In this document: positions 1 through 5,702 of the stretch, one piece after another
Layout of the letters: each line of letters opens with the position of its first letter
Numbering within the stretch: the stretch's first letter is position 1
NCBI GenBank assembly: GCA_002011415.1
Contig: MTNI01000001.1
Span: forward strand, 16,446-22,975
DNA from: Candidatus Acetothermia bacterium JdFR-47
GTDB lineage: Bacteria; Bipolaricaulota; Bipolaricaulia; Bipolaricaulales; Bipolaricaulaceae
Length of the DNA: 6,530 bases
Direction of reading: 5' to 3'
Position numbers and translations under genes: made by a program
Notes under the pieces: model-generated
The model's database searches: none
What the model was told of the DNA's origin: nothing
Seen by the model: the letters and a program-made list of their open reading frames with translations, nothing else

Positions 1-1011
1 CCCCAGGAGACGGCCGAGCTGTTCAAGGTCCTGGAGCGCATGAAGGCAGAGGGGCATGCCGTCATCTTCATCACCCACAAGCTGAACGAGGTCATGGAGG
101 TCGCGGACCGGGTGACGGTGATGCGCCAGGGGAAGGTGGTGGGGACTCTGTCGGTGTCGGAGACGGACAAGGCCTCCCTGGCCCGCATGATGGTGGGCCG
201 TGAGGTGGTGTTCCGCCTGTCCAAGGGCGAGTGCCACCCGGGGGAGGAGGCCTTGGTGGTGGAGGACCTCCACGCCCTCTCTGACCGGGGGATCCCGGCC
301 CTGCGTGGAGTGTCGTTTACTGTGCGTCGCGGGGAGATCCTGGGCATCGCCGGGGTGGCCGGAAACGGCCAGCGGGAGCTGGTGGAGGTCATCACCGGTC
401 TCAGACGAGCCCAGCGGGGGCGAGTGGCGATCCTCGGGGAGGACCTCACCAACCGGTCCGCCCGCAGGATCGCGGACGTCGGGGTAGCCCACATCCCGGA
501 GGAGCGCTTGCGTATGGGCATCGTCCCTGGGATGACCGTTGAGGACAACCTGATCCTGAAGAAACACCACCGGCCCCCGTTCTGCGTGGGGCCCTTCCTC
601 CAGCTCACCGCCGTCAGGGAGTTTGCGGCCCAGGCGATCGAAGAGTACGACATCCTCACCCCGTCCCCTCGTACCCCGGCAAAGCTCCTCTCGGGCGGGA
701 ACATCCAGAAGCTGATCCTGGCTCGGGAGCTCTCGGGCGAGCCGGGGCTGGTGATCGCCGCCCACCCCACCTACGGCCTCGACGTGGGGGCCACGGAGCA
801 GATTCGCCAGATCCTCATCAAGCAGCGTGATTCTGGGGTGGGGGTGCTCCTCGTGTCAGAGGACCTGGAGGAGATTATGGCCCTTTCCGACCGCATCGCC
901 GTGATGTTCGGGGGGGAGATCATGGGGATTGTCTCCGCTTCCGAGGCGAAGATCGAGGAGATCGGCCTCATGATGGCGGGTGAGCGAAGGCAAGTGGAGC
1001 AGCCGTCATGA
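1..1011 (+). CDS. nupO: Purine nucleoside/nucleobase ABC importer, double-domain ATP-binding protein (3' part, start off window)
   Basis: Cytoplasmic ATPase that powers the importer built with the next two permeases. The reading frame is open from base 1. The 13 codons before the first ATG (base 40) continue a typical first ATPase domain, so that ATG is internal and about a third or more of the protein (Walker A, signature and Walker B of domain 1) lies off the left edge. The remainder of domain 1 shows the H-switch FITHK (His at codon 26). Domain 2 has a degenerate Walker A GVAGNGQR (codons 118-125, Gln where Lys is usual), signature LSGGNIQK (codons 230-237), Walker B region LVIAAHPTYGLDVGA with His (codon 255) at the catalytic Glu position, and LLVSEDLEEI with Glu in place of the H-switch His. 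A weakened second site is normal for the RbsA/NupO class. The stop overlaps the next start in ATGA. The NupO assignment rests on domain pattern and neighbours; a simple sugar ATPase is less likely given the BMP protein nearby. Confidence 0.93.
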   Translation, partial: PQETAELFKVLERMKAEGHAVIFITHKLNEVMEVADRVTVMRQGKVVGTLSVSETDKASLARMMVGREVVFRLSKGECHPGEEALVVEDLHALSDRGIPALRGVSFTVRRGEILGIAGVAGNGQRELVEVITGLRRAQRGRVAILGEDLTNRSARRIADVGVAHIPEERLRMGIVPGMTVEDNLILKKHHRPPFCVGPFLQLTAVREFAAQAIEEYDILTPSPRTPAKLLSGGNIQKLILARELSGEPGLVIAAHPTYGLDVGATEQIRQILIKQRDSGVGVLLVSEDLEEIMALSDRIAVMFGGEIMGIVSASEAKIEEIGLMMAGERRQVEQPS

Positions 1012-2123
1012 AGAGGGTAGGGCCGTTTGTTCTAGAGCGCCGGCTCGCGCCCTCCCGGGCCGCGGTGATCGGGGTCTCGGTCTTGGCAGTGCTCGCGGCC
1101 CTGCTCGTCATGGCCATCATCTTTTGGGGCTACGGGGTGAGCCCTTGGCACGCCTATGCCACCATTGCCAAGAGCACCCTGGGAAGCCGCTATGGGCTCA
1201 TGGAGATCCTCAGGCGCACTATCCCCTTGCTTTTGTGCGGGGTGGGGCTCGTTATCGCCTTTCGGTCCCAGTTCTGGAACATCGGGGCCGAGGGGCAGCT
1301 CCTCGCCGGGGCGGTGGCAGCCACTGGGGTAGCGCTGTACTCGGGGATTCCAGCGCCTTGGCTGCTTCCCACCATGTTCGTGGTGGGATTTCTGGCCGGC
1401 GCTGTCTGGGGGATCATCCCCGCCTTCCTCAAGGTGAAGCTGCGGGTGAACGACGTCATCACCACGCTGATGATGAACTACATCATGATCTACATCGTGG
1501 AGTGGCTCATCCACGGCCCCTGGAAGGGGCCCACCATGCGGGGATTCGCCTACACCGATACCTTTCCCAAAGCGGCCTGGTTACCCACCCTGCCCCTGAG
1601 CCGGGTGCACTGGCCGACCCTGGTGATCGGCCTGGTGGCTGCGGTGCTGGCGGCGTTTATCCTGGCCCGGACCCGGCTTGGCTACGAGATCCGAGTGGTG
1701 GGTGAGTCCCCGGACGCGGCCCGCTACGCCGGGATCAACTTCCTCCGGGTCAGCCTGTGGGTGATGATCCTGTCCGGGGGTCTGGCCGGCCTTGCCGGCG
1801 TGGGGGAGGTAGGGGGCATTCACCACAAGCTCCTGAGCCCGGTGCAGGTATCGGTGGGCTATGGCTACACGGCCATCATCGTGGCCTGGTTGGCCCGGGG
1901 CAGCCCCATCGCCGCCATCATGACGGCCGCTTTGTTCGGGCTCATCTTCGCGGCCGGCGACGTGATCAAGGTAGCCCTCCGAATGCCCTTCCAGGTGACC
2001 GGGGTGTTCAACGGCCTGATCCTGTTCTTCCTGATCGGAGTGGAGCTTCTTATGTACTGGCGCGTGAGACTGGCGCCCAAAGGGGAGCGATGGACTGGCA
2101 AAGCTGGCTCATCGGAATCGTAG
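1008..2123 (+). CDS. nupP: BMP-type nucleoside ABC transporter, permease 1 (NupP/YufP family)
   Basis: Inner-membrane permease, 371 residues, forming the translocation channel with the second permease. About nine to ten hydrophobic segments can be read, roughly at residues 20-43, 70-86, 92-112, 116-141, 148-169, 202-220, 245-268, 283-296, 300-320 and 330-351. Family landmarks are FWNIGAEGQLLAGA (89-102), NDVITTLMMNYI (148-159) and a cytoplasmic coupling-loop segment RTRLGYEIRVVGESP (221-235). This loop recurs in the second permease, as expected for two related subunits. The ATG at 1008 overlaps the TGA of the ATPase gene by 4 bases, with GGAG eight bases upstream (996-999), so translation is likely coupled. 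The length is near that of Bacillus subtilis YufP. The family is clear; the substrate (purine nucleoside or base) is inferred from the family and the neighbouring ssnA and ygfK. Confidence 0.93.
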   Translation: MKRVGPFVLERRLAPSRAAVIGVSVLAVLAALLVMAIIFWGYGVSPWHAYATIAKSTLGSRYGLMEILRRTIPLLLCGVGLVIAFRSQFWNIGAEGQLLAGAVAATGVALYSGIPAPWLLPTMFVVGFLAGAVWGIIPAFLKVKLRVNDVITTLMMNYIMIYIVEWLIHGPWKGPTMRGFAYTDTFPKAAWLPTLPLSRVHWPTLVIGLVAAVLAAFILARTRLGYEIRVVGESPDAARYAGINFLRVSLWVMILSGGLAGLAGVGEVGGIHHKLLSPVQVSVGYGYTAIIVAWLARGSPIAAIMTAALFGLIFAAGDVIKVALRMPFQVTGVFNGLILFFLIGVELLMYWRVRLAPKGERWTGKAGSSES

Positions 2124-3019
2124 GCAGGGCCTTGGCCTTCGGTACCCCCCTATTGTGGGGGACGCTGGGGGAGATATACGCAGAACGGGCCGGGGTGGTG
2201 AACCTCGGGGTGGAAGGCATGATGATCCTGGGGGCGTTCTCCGCGTTTGCCGTGGCCCAGTCCACCGGCCACCCGGGCCTGGGCATCATGGTGGCCGCGG
2301 TGGTGGGAGGGGTGGCCGCTCTGATCCACGCCTTCCTAACGGTGACCCTCAGGGCGAACCAGTACGTGTCAGGCCTCGCCCTCACCATGTTCGGTTTGGG
2401 CCTCGCTGGGCTCCTCGGCCGCGGTTGGGAGGGGATCCCCCTGCGTCAACCCCTCCCTGACGTGACCATACCCGGGCTCGCCAAGATCCCCTTGCTCGGG
2501 CCAATGCTGTTCGAAGGTCAGAGCATCCTCACCTACGCGGGCCTCATCCTGGCGGTGGTGCTGTGGATCATCCTCTACCGCACCCGTTGGGGCATCTCCA
2601 TCCGCTCGGTGGGGGAATCCCCCGCCACCGCCGACGCCTTGGGCGTGAACGTGTTCCTGATTCGGTATTTGTGTGTCATGTTCGGCGGGGTCCTCGCTGG
2701 GGTGGCAGGGGGGTTCCTGTCCGTGGATTATCGCCCCTCCTGGACGGAGGGAATGACGGCGGGGATGGGTTGGATCGTGATTGCCCTCACCATCTTCGCC
2801 GCCTGGGACCCCCTCCAGGCGATCGGAGGGGCCCTTCTCTTCGGGGCGCTCTACCACCTGTCTTACCGACTCCAGGCGTGGCTGCCGCCGGAACTCCTCA
2901 AGCTCATGCCGTACGCCTTTGCTATACTGGTTTTGGCCATCGCTGGGCTCGGTGGTGCCGGGCGTAGGCGCGGGGCACCTGGTGCCTTGGGGGTTCCCTA
3001 CGCCCGTGGCGAGAAGTGA
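2090..3019 (+). CDS. nupQ: BMP-type nucleoside ABC transporter, permease 2 (NupQ/YufQ family)
   Basis: Second inner-membrane permease, 309 residues, partner of the preceding one. Conserved N-terminal block TPLLWGTLGEIYAERAG (19-35) followed by NLGVEGMMILGA (38-49) is the hallmark of the YufQ branch. The coupling-loop segment RTRWGISIRSVGESP (164-178) matches the one in permease 1. About eight hydrophobic segments follow the usual layout. The frame stays open upstream to 1757, but that part is read inside permease 1 and gives a Gly/Arg/Pro-rich peptide with no family match. The ATG at 2090 puts the family N-terminus right at the start. It lies inside the end of permease 1 (34-base overlap), with AGGGGAG only two bases before the ATG, a tight spacing that suggests re-initiation by ribosomes finishing permease 1. 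The Arg-rich C-terminal tail (291-309) is probably cytoplasmic. Confidence 0.93.
   Translation: MDWQSWLIGIVGRALAFGTPLLWGTLGEIYAERAGVVNLGVEGMMILGAFSAFAVAQSTGHPGLGIMVAAVVGGVAALIHAFLTVTLRANQYVSGLALTMFGLGLAGLLGRGWEGIPLRQPLPDVTIPGLAKIPLLGPMLFEGQSILTYAGLILAVVLWIILYRTRWGISIRSVGESPATADALGVNVFLIRYLCVMFGGVLAGVAGGFLSVDYRPSWTEGMTAGMGWIVIALTIFAAWDPLQAIGGALLFGALYHLSYRLQAWLPPELLKLMPYAFAILVLAIAGLGGAGRRRGAPGALGVPYARGEK
2920..2928 (+). promoter_or_regulatory. Possible extended -10 promoter element inside the end of permease 2
   Basis: TGC-TATACT matches an extended -10 (TGn plus five of six bases of TATAAT). It lies about 164 bases before the start of the substrate-binding protein gene. It uses an ATA Ile codon where the surrounding genes nearly always use ATC. 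There is no recognisable -35 hexamer at 16-18 bases spacing; extended -10 promoters can work without one. It could give the binding protein extra transcription beyond the operon message. It is a single short motif, so it may be chance. Confidence 0.25.
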
Positions 3020-3078
3020 AGGGGGTGATAGCCGGGCGAAGCGGCGCTGGGGACTAGGGCAATCCCGGGCTTTATCCC

Positions 3079-3086
3079 AAGGAGGG
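3079..3086 (+). promoter_or_regulatory. Strong ribosome binding site of the substrate-binding protein gene
   Basis: AAGGAGGG, five bases before the ATG at 3092, is the closest match to the anti-Shine-Dalgarno sequence among the starts in this window. It fixes the start of the binding protein. It also fits a product needed in excess over the membrane subunits, whose genes instead rely on overlapping stop and start codons. Confidence 0.8.
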
Positions 3087-3091
3087 AAACG

Positions 3092-4243
3092 ATGCGCAGG
3101 TTGGTTGCGAGCTTGTTTGTAGTGGCAGTTCTGGGGTTGGTCGGTTTGGCCGCGGGCAACATCAAAGCTGGGTTCATCTACGTAGGGCCCATCGGGGATT
3201 ACGGTTGGACGTTCGCCCACGATCAGGCGCGCCAGATCGTGGATGAGGAATTCGATTGGCTGGAGACGGTATACGTGGAGTCCGTGCCCGAGGGCCAGGC
3301 GGGGACGTTCATCGATCAGCTGGTGGCCCAGGGTTGTAACGTCATCTTCACCACCAGCTTCGGGTTCATGGACGAGACGATCGAGGCCGCGGCCCGCTAT
3401 CCCAACGTGATCTTCGCCCACTGCTCCGGGTTCAAGCGGGCGCCCAACTCCGCCACCTACATGGCCGACTTCTACCAGGTTTACTACCTGAACGGTCTCA
3501 TGGCCGGGGCCCTCACCAAGTCCGGCAAGATCGGGTACGTGGGCGCGTTCCCCATTCCCGAGCTCAAGCGCCACATCAACGCGTTCACCATCGGAGTGCG
3601 CACCGTCAACCCGAACGCCGAGGTGCACGTGCGCTGGATCTACGAGTGGTTCAACCCGGCTGCGGCCAAGGAGGCCGCCGAGGCCTTGATCGCCGAGGGC
3701 TGCGACGTGTTCGCCTTCACCGAGGACTCCCCCACCGTGGTCCAGGTGGCGGCCGAGCACGGTCTCCCCAGCTTCGGCCACTACTCCCCCATGTACGACT
3801 TCGCCCCCGAGTACGTGGTGTCCGGGCAGATCGTGCACTGGGAGGCCATCTACCGGGACTTCCTCATGAAGGTGCACGATGGTATCTACAACCCCACCAA
3901 CCTCCAGCACGTGGACTACTGGTGGCTCCTCTCCCAGGGCGCGGTGGAGGTGGGCGCCAAACCGGGCATGGTCATCAACCCAGCGTTCGAGGATGACCTC
4001 AAGGCAGTCGTCGTTAACGACCCAATGCTGGGTGAGATCTCGGTCTACGACCTGGTGATGACCCGCCTGCACCAGATGGGTGACCCCGGCGTCACGTACG
4101 ACCCGTTCCAGGGCCCCATCTACGACCGGCAGGGCAAGCTCCGAGTGCCGGAGGGGTGCTGGCTGTCCGCCGACTCCCTGGTCACCATGGAGTGGGCCGT
4201 GGAGGGCGTCGTCGGCCCCTGGCCGGGCGAGCCCACCGAGTAG
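3092..4243 (+). CDS. BMP family ABC transporter substrate-binding protein (probable purine-binding)
   Basis: Periplasmic binding protein of the basic membrane protein (Bmp/PnrA/Med) family, 383 residues, that delivers ligand to the permeases encoded just upstream. Residues 1-21 form a Sec signal peptide (MRR, then a Leu/Val core, ending GLAAG). There is no lipobox cysteine, so the protein is predicted to be soluble rather than a lipoprotein. The mature protein has the two-lobed family layout: first strand KAGFIYVGPIGDYGWT (25-40), NVIFTTSFGFMDETIEAA (83-100), hinge region KIGYVGAFPIPELKRHINAF (146-165), second lobe RWIYEWFNPAAAKEAAEALI (181-200) and the C-terminal hallmark PFQGPIYDRQGKLRVPEG (338-355). 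The combination of PIPE, W(F/Y)NP and TEDSP resembles the subgroup often found beside purine-degradation genes rather than the classical nucleoside lipoproteins; this is from memory of the family. The gene sits after the permeases, whereas the binding-protein gene often comes first. Confidence 0.92.
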   Translation: MRRLVASLFVVAVLGLVGLAAGNIKAGFIYVGPIGDYGWTFAHDQARQIVDEEFDWLETVYVESVPEGQAGTFIDQLVAQGCNVIFTTSFGFMDETIEAAARYPNVIFAHCSGFKRAPNSATYMADFYQVYYLNGLMAGALTKSGKIGYVGAFPIPELKRHINAFTIGVRTVNPNAEVHVRWIYEWFNPAAAKEAAEALIAEGCDVFAFTEDSPTVVQVAAEHGLPSFGHYSPMYDFAPEYVVSGQIVHWEAIYRDFLMKVHDGIYNPTNLQHVDYWWLLSQGAVEVGAKPGMVINPAFEDDLKAVVVNDPMLGEISVYDLVMTRLHQMGDPGVTYDPFQGPIYDRQGKLRVPEGCWLSADSLVTMEWAVEGVVGPWPGEPTE

Positions 4244-4252
4244 GCTTGCGGG

Positions 4253-4282
4253 GAAGGGGCCGCCCTCCCGGGCGGCCCCTTC
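4253..4282 (+). terminator. Hairpin terminator or attenuator between the binding protein gene and ssnA
   Basis: A perfect 13-bp inverted repeat (4253-4265 and 4270-4282) with a four-base TCCC loop begins nine bases after the transporter stop codon. The core GGGGCCGCCC / GGGCGGCCCC is very stable. The stem ends in AA/TT pairs and is followed by GTATTT, so the U-tract is short and interrupted. It probably ends or reduces transcription of the importer message. With only 17 bases left before ssnA, some read-through could still feed the downstream genes, and the stem also protects the 3' end of the importer mRNA. Confidence 0.7.
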
Positions 4283-4299
4283 GTATTTAGGACGGTGCC

Positions 4300-5622
4300 A
4301 TGGAGCTTTTAATCGAGCGAGCTCGAGTGGCGGATTTCTTCGGGACGTTCTACGAGCAGGGGTACGTGCTCGTCAGCGGGGGGCGCATCGAGGCCGTGGG
4401 GGAGGGGACTCCTCCGGAGGCCCCTGGGGCCCGGCGGCTGGATGCGGCGGGGCGCCTCCTCACTCCGGGCCTGGTGAACGCGCACGCGCACCTCTACTCA
4501 TCGTTGGCCCGGGGGATGCCCCTTGCTGAGTTCTCCCCCACGAGCTTCCGGGAGATACTGGAGCAGCTGTGGTGGAAGCTTGATCGGGTCTTGAACCTGG
4601 AAGAAGTCTATTGGTCGGCCATGGTCGGGGGCCTTCAGCACCTCAGGTCCGGGGTCACCGCCTTGTTCGATCACCACGCCTCCCCCTCCGCCATCGAGGG
4701 CTCGCTCTCTGCGATCAAGCGGGCGGTGGTGGACGAGCTGGGCCTGCGGGCCGACCTCTGCTACGAGGTCACGGACCGGGGCGGGAAGGCGGAGCGGGAC
4801 GCCGGGATCCGGGAGAACGTGGAGTTCGCCAAGGGGCTGTCCCGGGATGGGAAGACCTCCGCCCACATGGGACTCCACGCCTCGTTCACCCTGTCCGACG
4901 AGTCCCTAGAGCTCGCCGCCAGGGAAGCAGAGCCCCTGGGTCTCCCCTTCCACATCCACCTCGCCGAGGGGAAGGAGGACCCGGTGGACGCCTTGCAGCG
5001 GTACGGCCTCCGCACCGCCGAGCGCTTGGACCACTTCGGCATCCTCATGGAAGGGAGTCTCCTCGCCCATGGGATCCAGCTCTCCCAGGCGGAGCTCGAC
5101 CTCCTCGCTGCCCGGCCGGCGAGCGTCATCCACAACCCCCGCTCCAACATGAACAACGCTGTGGGGGCGGCGCAGGTGGAGGCCATGCTCTCCCGGGGCG
5201 TTAAGGTGGGGATAGGGACAGATGGTTTTGGCAGCGACGTCATTGGGGAGCTCCTCACTGCCAGGCTCCTCGCCCACCACACCTCCGGCAGCCCCACTAC
5301 CATGGGGGACGAGGCGCTGCTCGCGCTCCTCAGGCACAACTACTCCCTGGCGGAGCAGACCTTCGGGGTCAAGCTCGGTCGCATCGCCCCGGGGTATGCG
5401 GCGGACCTTGTGCTCTGGGACTACGACCCTCCCACACCCCTCTCGGCCGGGAGCCTGCTTTCCCACGTCCTGTTCGCCGCCATCTCCGAGGGCCTCCGTC
5501 CGGTGGCGGTGATCGTCGCTGGGGAGGCGCGGCTGTGGGACGGGGTGGTGCAGGGCCTGGAGGAACGGGAGGTCCTGGCCAAGGCCAGGGAGGTGGCCAA
5601 GGGGCTGTGGGCCAAGCTCTGA
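4300..5622 (+). CDS. ssnA: Putative aminohydrolase SsnA
   Basis: Metal-dependent amidohydrolase of the guanine-deaminase/chlorohydrolase superfamily, cytoplasmic, 440 residues against 442 in E. coli SsnA. It has the composite beta domain (about 1-58 and 370-415) around a TIM barrel. Metal and catalytic residues visible are HAH (His62, His64), FHIHLAE (His218, His220, Glu223), LAHG (His257) and GTDG (Asp308). Features specific to SsnA are LWWKLDR (90-96 region), DHHASP (124-129) and HNPRSNMNN (278-286). The start at 4300 has AGGA seven bases upstream and places the family N-terminus correctly. The true substrate is not established. The family is linked to selenium-dependent molybdenum hydroxylase loci and to anaerobic purine breakdown, so a purine or purine-derived amidine or amide is the best guess. 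It follows the importer after a hairpin and precedes ygfK by 80 bases; in E. coli the order is ygfK then ssnA. Confidence 0.95.
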   Translation: MELLIERARVADFFGTFYEQGYVLVSGGRIEAVGEGTPPEAPGARRLDAAGRLLTPGLVNAHAHLYSSLARGMPLAEFSPTSFREILEQLWWKLDRVLNLEEVYWSAMVGGLQHLRSGVTALFDHHASPSAIEGSLSAIKRAVVDELGLRADLCYEVTDRGGKAERDAGIRENVEFAKGLSRDGKTSAHMGLHASFTLSDESLELAAREAEPLGLPFHIHLAEGKEDPVDALQRYGLRTAERLDHFGILMEGSLLAHGIQLSQAELDLLAARPASVIHNPRSNMNNAVGAAQVEAMLSRGVKVGIGTDGFGSDVIGELLTARLLAHHTSGSPTTMGDEALLALLRHNYSLAEQTFGVKLGRIAPGYAADLVLWDYDPPTPLSAGSLLSHVLFAAISEGLRPVAVIVAGEARLWDGVVQGLEEREVLAKAREVAKGLWAKL

Positions 5623-5627
5623 GCGTT

Positions 5628-5651
5628 TCAGGCTGCGCCTCGAGGGCCTGA
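5628..5651 (+). other. Small inverted repeat between ssnA and ygfK
   Basis: TCAGGC (5628-5633) pairs with GCCTGA (5646-5651) around a 12-base loop that itself contains the 8-base palindrome CCTCGAGG (5638-5645). It begins five bases after the ssnA stop and is followed by TTT. It could be a weak terminator, an mRNA processing site or a protein-binding site, or it may be chance. The rest of this 80-base spacer shows only the ygfK ribosome binding region (GGGGGGAT, about 5690-5697) and no convincing promoter. Confidence 0.3.
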
Positions 5652-5702
5652 TTTCCCGAGGTTCGTGAGGCTCCGGCGTAGGGTCACTTGGGGGGATGAG
5701 AC

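Noticed and set aside
40..42. ATG at base 40 as the start of the ATPase
   Set aside because: The frame is open to base 1 and the preceding codons continue a standard ATPase domain, so the true start is off the window.
1757..2089. Upstream extension of the permease 2 reading frame
   Set aside because: It is the +1/+2 shadow of permease 1, without hydrophobic segments or family similarity; the family N-terminus begins at 2090.
3020..3091. Purine riboswitch or terminator in the gap before the binding-protein gene
   Set aside because: The 72 bases contain CCCGGG-type short repeats but no long stem with a U-tract and no arrangement I could match to a known riboswitch.
2369..4072. 567-codon open frame on the minus strand
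   Set aside because: It lies wholly opposite permease 2 and the binding-protein gene, which both have clear family motifs. Its translation is rich in Gly, His, Val, Pro and Asp in the pattern produced by reading GC-rich coding sequence backwards, and no domain is recognisable.
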